NCBI RefSeq assembly: GCF_016786255.1
Contig: NZ_JADMKT010000077.1
Location: forward strand, 248,001 to 312,000
Direction: 5' to 3'
DNA from: Robertkochia sediminum
GTDB taxonomy: Bacteria > Bacteroidota > Bacteroidia > Flavobacteriales > Flavobacteriaceae
DNA: 64,000 nt
The notes beneath the pieces were generated by a model. The model was not told the DNA's origin. It made no database searches and saw nothing but the letters and a program-made list of their open reading frames with translations. Positions 1 to 7,267 of this stretch are shown here, piece after piece (positions within the stretch are counted from its first letter, which is position 1; the number at the start of each line of letters is the position of its first letter). Both the position numbers and the translations under genes were made by a program.

Positions 1-152
1 CTTCTATGAAAAGGGAGAGGGAAGCTTAAACTAATTGAAATCTAATATTTTAATTATTTAGAATTTATACTATATGTTTGTATTAGTGATAATCTCATGT
101 TTATTCTCTGTAATAAGAGGGCTTTAAGGGAAAAACATCATTATATAAACAA
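1..152. other. Left flank of the cassette array; possible attI-like side
   Basis: AT-rich sequence without a convincing gene. It ends exactly where the first cassette begins: GTTGGCATTA at 153-162 is the reverse complement of TAATGCCAAC at 765-774. Unlike every other junction of the array, the bases to the left do not form the long palindrome seen at the five attC-like sites. This is what an attI site or a secondary insertion site would look like. No integrase gene is visible here; one could lie left of position 1. Confidence 0.4.
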
Positions 153-164
153 GTTGGCATTAAT

Positions 165-767
165 ATGAGAAAAACCATACTTCATATAATTTTGCTGATA
201 CCATTAATTAGCTTCTCTCAAGATTGGGAAATTCCAGAGATTAATTGGATTGATAAAACAGAAAAGCAAAATATTTATATTGAGTTACTCAATTTAAAAG
301 ACAGTAACTCATTAATAGTTAGAATTGGTCACTCCTCTTATTGGACCAAAGGAATGATTTCAAAATTTCTCGTTTATCAAAATAATGGTAAAGTAACTCG
401 GTACGATGTTTTCCAACCTAGTGATCCAAAGGACAAAACTGATATTACACGTCGAAAAATAAGAAAGCAAGATTATAAATTTTATTGGAGTTACTTAAAT
501 GAATGTTCTAACAATGACTTATTTGAGATTGATAGATCAAGACTGAACATTACAAAAAAACCAAATAAAGATGCGGGAAGAGTATTAGAAATGAATGCTG
601 TAGACGGAACAAATTATCATTTTGAAATCTGTCAAGGTAATAACTATATCGCCTATGGGACTTATGCTCCAGAGTCTTATATAAAAGAAAAATATCCAGG
701 TTGGAAAGAACGTCAAAAACTATTAAACCTTATGGAAGGGTTTGAGCAGTTGATAAAAACATACTAA
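165..767 (+). CDS. Secreted hypothetical protein, gene of cassette 1
   Basis: This 200-residue protein starts with a clear signal peptide (MRKTILHIILLIPLISFSQ) and is therefore probably exported. I recognise no domain. It is rich in Lys, Asn and Trp and ends with a helix-like tail. The ATG lies 12 bases after the cassette core GTTGGCATTA (153-162), and its TAA stop (765-767) is shared with the inverse core TAATGCCAAC that opens the following attC-like site. The gene therefore fills its cassette almost completely, as integron cassette genes normally do. AT-rich composition like its neighbours and unlike the DNA beyond 8800. Function unknown; the coding status is well supported by length, signal peptide and fit to the cassette. 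Confidence 0.8.
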   Translation: MRKTILHIILLIPLISFSQDWEIPEINWIDKTEKQNIYIELLNLKDSNSLIVRIGHSSYWTKGMISKFLVYQNNGKVTRYDVFQPSDPKDKTDITRRKIRKQDYKFYWSYLNECSNNDLFEIDRSRLNITKKPNKDAGRVLEMNAVDGTNYHFEICQGNNYIAYGTYAPESYIKEKYPGWKERQKLLNLMEGFEQLIKTY

Positions 768-771
768 TGCC

Positions 772-939
772 AACATGGTGTATAAACCATTCCTAAATCC
801 TACTTCCTTTAGAATATTTTCTTTAGTTTAGGCGTCAGTACTAACTTAACAATCCAGGGTAGCTGTTTTGGCCTCGCCAACGCTAAAGGCCGAAACAGGG
901 CCAAAACAGCCAGCCAGAACGGTTCATACACCTGCCGTT
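772..939 (+). repeat. attC-like site 1
   Basis: A 168 bp imperfect palindrome running from AAC (772-774) to GTT (937-939). The outer arms pair as GTGTATAAACC with GGTTCATACAC (one mismatch), separated from AAC/GTT by unequal spacers of 3 and 5 bases. The inner part holds GCTGTTTTGGCC (862-873) against GGCCAAAACAGC (899-910), and CCTAAA against TTTAGG. The opening TAATGCCAAC matches the start of cassette 1 in reverse complement over 10 bases. Outer core, asymmetric spacer, inner arm and structured loop follow the attC plan. Only about five bases differ between sites 1, 2 and 3. Confidence 0.75.
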
Positions 940-957
940 GTAGCTAATTTTTGAAAA

Positions 958-1488
958 ATGAATCGCATAATTTCAATCTTATTATTATCTCTTATTTTCA
1001 GCTGTAATTATTCTTATCGCGATTTAGATGAAGGTAAATGGTATGAAGCAGAGAATGAAATACATTCCATTTCCATTTATTTAAGAAACGATTCATTGTA
1101 TTTAAAGGAAGGGAGAGAAACGTACCTAATACATGATAGAAAATATCGAGATTACATTTACAAAGGCAATTTGAAATATCCAATTTGGCAGGAAAATGGG
1201 AAATTGATGTATGATAAAAAAACATTCATCCCCGAATCACAAACCATCACATACAAATACAAGGGTGAATGGGTGTGTTCTGAAGAGAACATAAGGATTA
1301 TTAGTCAATCCGTAGGCCCCGGTGCACTTGAATGGAAAATTAAAGATTCCCGCAATAAGAATTTCACATATTACCCTAAACGAAAGAATGACACCTTATT
1401 AATAACTTATCTAGGAGAGATAATCGAATTTAAGCATGAAGGCGATTATTTAATCGATTCTAAGAATAGAAAGTATTTAAAACAATAA
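958..1488 (+). CDS. Putative lipoprotein of unknown function, cassette 2
   Basis: This 176-residue protein has a lipoprotein signal: a hydrophobic N-terminus followed by LIFSC, with the Cys at residue 16. It should be lipid-anchored in the cell envelope. The rest is rich in beta-prone, charged and aromatic residues, and no family is recognised. The ATG lies 21 bases after the cassette core GTTGTAGCTA (937-946). The stop precedes by a few bases the matching inverse core TAGCTACAAC (1493-1502), so it is the only gene of a cassette 0.7 kb long. A reverse-strand ORF overlaps its first part but shows no sign of coding. Same direction and same base composition as the other cassette genes. Confidence 0.75.
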   Translation: MNRIISILLLSLIFSCNYSYRDLDEGKWYEAENEIHSISIYLRNDSLYLKEGRETYLIHDRKYRDYIYKGNLKYPIWQENGKLMYDKKTFIPESQTITYKYKGEWVCSEENIRIISQSVGPGALEWKIKDSRNKNFTYYPKRKNDTLLITYLGEIIEFKHEGDYLIDSKNRKYLKQ

Positions 1489-1499
1489 AAACTAGCTAC

Positions 1500-1667
1500 A
1501 ACATGGTGTATAAACCATTCCTAAACCTTACTTCCTTTAGAATATTTTCTTTAGTTTAGGCGTCAGTACTAACTTAACAATCCAGGTCAGCTGTTTTGGC
1601 CTCGCCAACGCTAAAGGCCGAAACAGGGCCAAAACAGCCAGCCAGAACGGTTCATACACCTGCCGTT
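1500..1667 (+). repeat. attC-like site 2
   Basis: A 168 bp copy nearly identical to site 1, from AAC (1500-1502) to GTT (1665-1667). Its left edge TAGCTACAAC pairs with the start of cassette 2 (937-946). Its right edge begins cassette 3 with GTTAGCCACA (1665-1674), which is complementary to TGTGGCTAAC at 2837-2846. The bases outside the palindrome thus belong to the cassette and not to the repeat, which argues against a simple dispersed repeat. Confidence 0.75.
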
Positions 1668-1695
1668 AGCCACAATATCAAAGAACACCCTATCA

Positions 1696-2829
1696 ATGCT
1701 AAGATTCGTTTACGTTTTAATCCTCTTAACATCTATCAATCTATCCAATGCCCAAGTAAATGATCATGTTTACGAATTAAACTCAATAGATAATCTAATC
1801 ACGGAGGATGTAAAAAAATTGATAGATGAAAATCTAGAAAGTAAAAGGGTAGTGTTTTTAGGCGAAGCAGAACATCATATAGGTTCTGACTTTTTAGCCA
1901 AATCTCAATTTGTCAGATATTTAGTTCTTGAAAAAGGATACACCGAAATCGCTTTTGAGAGTGATTTTTTTGGTTTGTATTTTGATCATAACAAAAGAAA
2001 TCTATTTCCATTCTGGTCGAGATCAGTTCAATGCCAGGCACTATTCGAATTTCTTGATGAGCACAATGTTACCATATGGGGCTTTGACAATCAACTTTAT
2101 TCCATTTTCTCACAACAGAATTTTGTAAATAAACTTCGTATTTACCTTGATCAAAACAATATTGATTATGCTCACGATTTCATGTCTTTGGCAAAAAGAG
2201 CATTAGGAAATGGCTCATCATTGAATAAAGGAAGAGCTAATAATGAAATTGAAAGCCTAATAGCGTCGGTAGATAATTTACTAGAAAATGTCACTATTAG
2301 AAATGATAAGACTTGGTATCAAATTCTTGAAAGTTTCAAAAGCCATATCCTTCAAAATAATTCAAAGAAAAATACAGGAATCGCTATAAGAGATACTCAA
2401 ATGGCAAAGAACCTAAACTTTCTTGTTCGTGACCTCGATGAAAAAAAGATAATCGTTTGGCTTGCAAATGCACATATGGCAAAAACTGAAAATGATTTCA
2501 TGAAAGGTCAGACTATGGGTAGTCAATTTATCAAACAAAATCCTGGCATTTCATATCACATTGCTTTCTCATCTATACAAATGCCATATAGAAAAGAAAG
2601 ATGGCTAGAAAAATGCCACAATGACGATGAAAATCTGCTCCATTTTTTGCCTACTCTTGAAAAGAACTTCTTCTTGGATTCCAAGAATATAATCAATACA
2701 AATCCTGAATATAGTGCTAAGGAATACGAAGGAATGTTTGGTTTAAATAGGGCTAAAACAAATTGGTTCAAACATTTTGATGCCTTAGTATTTATTTCAA
2801 AAGGAGAAAAAGTGAAGTATTTAAATTAA
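1696..2829 (+). CDS. Erythromycin esterase family protein, cassette 3
   Basis: This 377-residue protein has a signal peptide ending near NLSNAQ (residue 20). It carries the erythromycin esterase/succinoglycan-synthesis family signature: GEAEHH near residues 56-61 followed by an acidic site in IAFESD (Glu88), then IRDTQMAKN near 231-239 and WLANAHMAK with His260. In EreA/EreB the corresponding His and Glu residues serve hydrolysis of the macrolactone ring. The family also contains many proteins of unknown substrate, so macrolide resistance is an inference. It is the only gene in cassette 3; core GTTAGCCACA at 1665 and inverse core at 2837 bracket it. An exported Ere-like hydrolase is less usual, since known EreA/B act in the cytoplasm. 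Confidence 0.75.
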   Translation: MLRFVYVLILLTSINLSNAQVNDHVYELNSIDNLITEDVKKLIDENLESKRVVFLGEAEHHIGSDFLAKSQFVRYLVLEKGYTEIAFESDFFGLYFDHNKRNLFPFWSRSVQCQALFEFLDEHNVTIWGFDNQLYSIFSQQNFVNKLRIYLDQNNIDYAHDFMSLAKRALGNGSSLNKGRANNEIESLIASVDNLLENVTIRNDKTWYQILESFKSHILQNNSKKNTGIAIRDTQMAKNLNFLVRDLDEKKIIVWLANAHMAKTENDFMKGQTMGSQFIKQNPGISYHIAFSSIQMPYRKERWLEKCHNDDENLLHFLPTLEKNFFLDSKNIINTNPEYSAKEYEGMFGLNRAKTNWFKHFDALVFISKGEKVKYLN

Positions 2830-2843
2830 AAGATACTGTGGCT

Positions 2844-3011
2844 AACATGGTGTATAAACCATTCCTAAATCCTACTTCCTTTAGAATATTTTCTTTAGTT
2901 TAGGTGTCAGTACTAACTTAACAATCCAGGTTAGCTGTTTTGGCCTCGCCAACGCTAAAGGCCGAAACAGGGCCAAAACAGCCAGCCAGAACGGTTCATA
3001 CACCTGCCGTA
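2844..3011 (+). repeat. attC-like site 3
   Basis: Third near-identical 168 bp site, from AAC (2844-2846) to about 3011. The left edge TGTGGCTAAC matches the start of cassette 3. The right edge differs: it reads GTAAGC (3009-3014) where GTT is expected. The partner at the end of cassette 4 is GCTTAC (5300-5305) followed by AAC, so the six-base match is kept but TTG seems to be missing at the core. Confidence 0.7.
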
Positions 3012-3040
3012 AGCAAGCCACCCCCAAAAAAAAGACATAG

Positions 3041-5293
3041 ATGATCAAAAGAATAAATCAAATTAAAAAATTCGGAGTATTTAATGATTACCGAAGAAGT
3101 GGAGATATTCAAGAATTTGATAAAATAAATATAATCTATGGCTGGAATTATTCAGGTAAAACGACAATATCCCGTATATTTCAATGTTTTGAACTTAATA
3201 AGATAAACTCCGATTATGAAAATTGCGAATTCGAAATTGAGGATTACGATGGTCATAAACTAAACCAGAATGATCTCGATCATTTAAAAATAAAAGTTTT
3301 TAATTCAGATTTCATACGTGACAATATCCATTTAGAAGGAGGTAATTTTAATCCGGTACTACTTCTAGGAGAAGACACTAAGTTAGCTCAAGAACAATTA
3401 AAAATTGAACTTAAAAAGATTGAAAAGGTTAAGAGCATCGAAAGGAATTTGAAAAAAGAATCTTCCGTAATTGAGAAATCTATTTTAGATGGTCTAACTG
3501 AAACTGCTTCTAAAATTAAAGATTCTCTTCAAATAGTTCAGGCCTTTACTAGAACTCATTTAAAACCAATTTTTGAAAAAGTCAAATCAAATCATGAATC
3601 CTATCTATTAAGTAAAACTGAATTTCAAAAAACATTAAAGACTGCAACCATTTCGGAAGAAAACAAACTTCCTATTATGGATGATTTTGAATTTAATTAT
3701 GATTTAAAAGAGGTTCTTGAGGAATCAAAAACACAACTGAAAAAAGTTCCAGAATTCTCTTCTACCATTAAATATTTTATAGAAAACCCCGAAATCGCAT
3801 CTTGGGTAGAAGAAGGGTTAGAATTTCATTTAGAAAATTCTAACTGCGAATTTTGTGGAAATGAAATTGAAAATGATAGACTAATATCACTCAAGGCACA
3901 TTTTTCAAAGGATTTAAGTAATCACAAACAGGAATTAAATATCCTATTTGATAAAATTGAAAGTAAGAAAAAAATAGTTCCCGAGATAAAAGCTGAACAA
4001 TTTTATCCTTTTTTGAGAACAGATTTTAATGAGAAAAAAAAAGAGTTAAAAAAACAAATCAGCAATTTAAATTCTCAATATTCCAATTTATCAAAATTAG
4101 TAAAACAGAAAATAAAGAACCCCTTTAATCCTATAGAAGATTATTCTCAAATTAAATTAAATAATACTTTTTTAAAGGACGCCGTTAGTAGCTGGAATGA
4201 TCTTATTTCAAAAAATAATAAAGTAACAAAAGAGTTTGATGAGGCAAAAGCTAAGGCTCAAAATAATATCAAAGAACATTATGCCGCAGACTATGTTAAG
4301 AAAATTGGTCTTTCCAGAAAGGAACAAAAAATTGAATTATATAAAAACCGATCTGAGTACTTCTTAGATATCGAGGAACAATTAGAAAAGTCGATTGCAG
4401 AATTAGAATCTGAGATTAGTAAAGCTCATAAAGGAAAAGAGAAATTAAATGAATTTATCGATAAATTTTTAGGTAGAAACGAAATTCAAGTTGTTGTTAC
4501 AAAAGAAGAAGGAGTTGAATTATTTCGATTACAACGAAAAGATTCGAAAGCAGTAAATCTAAGTGAAGGCGAAAAAACTGCTATTGCATTTTCCTTTTTT
4601 TTAACCAAACTATTAGAAAGTTCTGAGCTCGAAAATATAATCGTTTATATTGACGATCCTATTTCCAGTCTTGACAGCAATCACATATTTCAAGTTAACG
4701 CTCTAATAAAAGAATTCTTCTTATCGAAAGAAGATCCCGAGAACGAAAGTAGCCGGATAAAATTAAACTGTAATCAACTTTTCATTTCAACTCATAATTT
4801 TGATTTTTTCGGTCTATTAAGAGAATTGCCAAAACCAAGTGGGGCAAACAAATTTTATTACTACGTAAGGAGAATTGATGCAGAAAAATCTACTTTAGAG
4901 AAACTACCTAAAGCGATTCAAAACTATTCTTCAGAATACCATTATTTATTTGAACTCATATACAATTTTGATAATAGTGTAGATAAAGATTATCAAGCCT
5001 TAATGGGAATACCGAATGCTGTAAGACGTTTTGTTGAACTTTATACATATGCTCGGGTTCCAGGTAACCATAATAATTCTGTAGATCAAAGAGCTGAGAA
5101 ACTATGGGGAGCAGAAAGATCTAAAAGATTATTAAAAGTTTTTCATTATTTCAGTCACGCCAACAACATTGAAAGGATGATGAGAAATAGTGATTTAATG
5201 TGTGACATCGAAAATGCGGTGTCTGACCTTCATTCTCTTATAAAAGAAGATGAATTACATTATTCTGAACTTATCAAGACAGTAAATAAATAA
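3041..5293 (+). CDS. AAA_13-type ATPase, RloC/PrrC-like anticodon nuclease candidate, cassette 4
   Basis: A 750-residue ABC-type ATPase of the AAA_13 group. Walker A is GWNYSGKTT (residues 34-42), the ABC signature NLSEGEK (506-512), Walker B VYIDDPISSLD (535-545) and the switch His is in STHNF (His585). Between the ATPase halves lies a long Lys/Glu-rich coiled coil with a CxxC turn (CEFC, 269-272), like the zinc hook of RloC. The C-terminus holds Arg662-x3-Glu666 and, 36-40 residues on, His702/His706. This resembles the Arg-x3-Glu...His triad of the tRNA anticodon nucleases PrrC and RloC. Size and order fit RloC, a stand-alone antiphage tRNase, although many AAA_13 proteins have no tested function. 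It is the only gene of its cassette (3009-5308). Confidence 0.7.
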   Translation: MIKRINQIKKFGVFNDYRRSGDIQEFDKINIIYGWNYSGKTTISRIFQCFELNKINSDYENCEFEIEDYDGHKLNQNDLDHLKIKVFNSDFIRDNIHLEGGNFNPVLLLGEDTKLAQEQLKIELKKIEKVKSIERNLKKESSVIEKSILDGLTETASKIKDSLQIVQAFTRTHLKPIFEKVKSNHESYLLSKTEFQKTLKTATISEENKLPIMDDFEFNYDLKEVLEESKTQLKKVPEFSSTIKYFIENPEIASWVEEGLEFHLENSNCEFCGNEIENDRLISLKAHFSKDLSNHKQELNILFDKIESKKKIVPEIKAEQFYPFLRTDFNEKKKELKKQISNLNSQYSNLSKLVKQKIKNPFNPIEDYSQIKLNNTFLKDAVSSWNDLISKNNKVTKEFDEAKAKAQNNIKEHYAADYVKKIGLSRKEQKIELYKNRSEYFLDIEEQLEKSIAELESEISKAHKGKEKLNEFIDKFLGRNEIQVVVTKEEGVELFRLQRKDSKAVNLSEGEKTAIAFSFFLTKLLESSELENIIVYIDDPISSLDSNHIFQVNALIKEFFLSKEDPENESSRIKLNCNQLFISTHNFDFFGLLRELPKPSGANKFYYYVRRIDAEKSTLEKLPKAIQNYSSEYHYLFELIYNFDNSVDKDYQALMGIPNAVRRFVELYTYARVPGNHNNSVDQRAEKLWGAERSKRLLKVFHYFSHANNIERMMRNSDLMCDIENAVSDLHSLIKEDELHYSELIKTVNK

Positions 5294-5305
5294 AGGCCAG
5301 CTTAC

Positions 5306-5477
5306 AACGTGAGGCTATCGCAAGCGTTACATTTCTTATAAGTTTCAACTATTTTCTCTATCTTAAACTCCAGTAAAAAACCAAATGCTATGTGCTCGCT
5401 GCCCTGTTCTCCTCCAACGCCAAAGGCCAAAAGGTCGCCCAGGCCAGCCAACCACGCCAGCGCAGAGCCCAACCGTT
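5306..5477 (+). repeat. attC-like site 4 (divergent)
   Basis: A 172 bp site from AAC (5306-5308) to GTT (5475-5477). It keeps the length, the outer palindrome (GAGGCTATCGC against GCGCAGAGCCC) and inner motifs such as CTCCAACGCCAAAGGCC, but differs at many positions from sites 1-3. GTTGTCTGTA (5475-5484) starts cassette 5 and is the reverse complement of TACAGACAAC (5925-5934). Confidence 0.65.
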
Positions 5478-5494
5478 GTCTGTAATTATTAAAA

Positions 5495-5923
5495 ATGTAT
5501 ACCGGAGAACCAAAATCTGGATTAGAATTCTACAAATTACTTTATGACTCTGAAGAGTTTACTTCAGAGTTAGGAAAGGTGACCCTAGCCTCTGGTAAAT
5601 TGGAAGCAGAAATTAAAGTGTTCCTTAATCAGAACAATATTAAAGGAAATTTCCAAAGAGCAACCTTAGGTCAACTAATTGAAATTGTAGAAAAGAATAA
5701 ACTTTTCAGTGGTAACTTCATAACTGCATTGAAACAAATATCAAAACAACGCAATTACATTACGCATAACATATACGCATTATTTTCAGACCTAATAGAT
5801 GAAACAATACTTGAAAAAAATGATTTAATAGATCTCGATGTTACCTTATACATTTCTAGAGTTTGGCATTTAAACCAAGATTTAAATGGTCTTGCTAATT
5901 TAATTAAAGAAAAAAAGAAATAA
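5495..5923 (+). CDS. Small HEPN-domain protein, cassette 5
   Basis: This 142-residue, probably all-helical protein has no signal peptide. The element RNYITH (Arg86 to His91) matches the R-x4-6-H motif of HEPN ribonucleases, with the polar residue after Arg that the family prefers. The surrounding heptad-like helices fit a HEPN four-helix fold. HEPN proteins act as toxins or RNase effectors in toxin-antitoxin and antiphage systems, often beside an antitoxin nucleotidyltransferase. No partner is present here, because the cassette (5475-5934) holds this gene alone. It may act alone or with the RloC-like gene upstream, from which an attC-like site separates it. HEPN assignment is moderate; the specific role is unknown. 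Confidence 0.65.
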   Translation: MYTGEPKSGLEFYKLLYDSEEFTSELGKVTLASGKLEAEIKVFLNQNNIKGNFQRATLGQLIEIVEKNKLFSGNFITALKQISKQRNYITHNIYALFSDLIDETILEKNDLIDLDVTLYISRVWHLNQDLNGLANLIKEKKK

Positions 5924-5931
5924 CTACAGAC

Positions 5932-6102
5932 AACATGAGGCTATACCCCAGCGCTATCATTCTTACAAGTTTCGACTATATTCCTTATCTTCATATCAAC
6001 AACTAAACCAATACCATTCGGCCAGCTGTACTTTTCTCCTCTAATGTAATGTTAAATTAGGGACCAAAACAGCCAGTCAGAACGTTTCAAATATCTACCG
6101 AT
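5932..6102 (+). repeat. attC-like site 5 (degenerate, end of array)
   Basis: Site from AAC (5932-5934) to about 6102. The left edge TACAGACAAC pairs with the start of cassette 5. The inner CCAAAACAGCCAG and outer AACGTTTCAAATATCTACCG still resemble sites 1-3, but the right core reads GATGCGC instead of GTT. The next gene has no matching repeat behind it, so the array seems to end here. Confidence 0.55.
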
Positions 6103-6132
6103 GCGCATACTTTTTAAATTAAATCTTGACAA

Positions 6133-7131
6133 TTGAATAGCATCATAAACATATTTCAAGTTGAAAAAACCTGTGACTACCGAGGAGAAACTTATCGCGT
6201 CCGAGACAATGGTGCCGTTTATAGATTAAGAAGATCTGGTAAAAGAAAAAGACCATTAGATGAAGAATGGACGTTTGGAAAACCAGATAAGAACAAAGGA
6301 TATTTAAATTTCTCTTCTCACACGGTTCATAGAATTGTTGCTACAGCTTTTCATGGTGATCAGCCCTCAGCAAAACATATAGTTGATCATATTGACACCA
6401 ACAAAAAAAATAATAGACCTGAAAACTTGAGATGGATTACTAGGTTGGAAAATATTTTACTTAATCCCATAACTCTTTCGAGAATAATTTTCAAGTACGG
6501 GAGTATTGACGATTTTCTTGCAAATCCATCCAAGCCGATTGATGGACAACTAGAACAAAATTTTGATTGGATGAGAACGGTAACAAAAGAAGAATCAGAA
6601 AACACCAGGCAAAATTTAATTAATTGGGCTAAAGAGGGTAAAATTCCGAAAGGAGGTCAATTAGGAGAATGGATATATAATCGAAATATTTTTCTAAATC
6701 AAAATAATCCAGCTCCCAATTACATTTTATCTAAAACTCTAAATGCAGCCCAAACCATTACCTTTTACAATGATAAACCCAATGAATTTCCAAGTACACC
6801 CAAAACCATTGAAGAGAATCCATTGGCCACATACTATGAGAAATTAAAGGAAGGAAAAATCTTTTTTAGAAACCATAATGGAGAATATGTAGTTGTTAAA
6901 AGAGGATTTTCTAAAGATATGCAGTCCATTTATGTGCTAACAAGGGCTGCTTACGTCTATAGGGAACAAGAAAATGGAGAATACATTCCCGTTCCTATTG
7001 ATGAAATTCAAGAGAAAGTTTCTATTATAGATCTACCACATTCACTTACTGAAGTGACCTATTATAAGAATCAAGTATTAAATAAGTTGAAAAATCAAGT
7101 TCTTTTTCGAGAACGCTTTTCAAAAAATTAG
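6133..7131 (+). CDS. HNH endonuclease domain protein
   Basis: A 332-residue protein with an HNH_3-type domain at residues 60-110: VHRIVATAF, VDHIDTNKKNNRPENLRW and TRLEN carry the conserved His, Asp, Asn and Trp. Such domains occur in homing endonucleases of phages and in island-borne nucleases, often after a NUMOD-like DNA-binding segment. The N-terminal part (YRGETYRVRDNGAVYRL) looks like that kind of start. The C-terminal 200 residues match nothing I know. The start is uncertain: a TGA lies in frame at 6127-6129 and the first usable codon is TTG at 6133. The gene follows the last attC-like site, but no repeat closes it, so it is either a cassette that lost its attC or ordinary island cargo. 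Confidence 0.7.
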   Translation: MNSIINIFQVEKTCDYRGETYRVRDNGAVYRLRRSGKRKRPLDEEWTFGKPDKNKGYLNFSSHTVHRIVATAFHGDQPSAKHIVDHIDTNKKNNRPENLRWITRLENILLNPITLSRIIFKYGSIDDFLANPSKPIDGQLEQNFDWMRTVTKEESENTRQNLINWAKEGKIPKGGQLGEWIYNRNIFLNQNNPAPNYILSKTLNAAQTITFYNDKPNEFPSTPKTIEENPLATYYEKLKEGKIFFRNHNGEYVVVKRGFSKDMQSIYVLTRAAYVYREQENGEYIPVPIDEIQEKVSIIDLPHSLTEVTYYKNQVLNKLKNQVLFRERFSKN

Positions 7132-7183
7132 TTTTCTCAAAGAGATTAAAAATAAATTTTTGAAATGTGTTCTGTCTTTTTGG

Positions 7184-7228
7184 ATCAAGCTCTTTTCCCG
7201 GAACAGGGTGTAGGGGAATGTGCTTGAT
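7184..7228. terminator. Nested hairpin between convergent genes
   Basis: ATCAAGC (7184-7190) pairs with GCTTGAT (7222-7228), and TTCCC (7195-7199) with GGGAA (7214-7218) inside it. It lies between the HNH gene (+) and the integrase gene (-), which converge, so a two-way terminator is plausible. There is no strong T-run. A recombination-site role is also possible. Confidence 0.35.
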
Positions 7229-7267
7229 TCATTTAGCGAAAGCAAAGGATGATTTGTTTATAGTTGC

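Noticed and set aside
772..939. Insertion-sequence end or ordinary dispersed repeat
   Set aside because: The bases outside each palindrome match the far end of the cassette in reverse complement and no target-site duplication or transposase is seen; an attC-like site explains this better.
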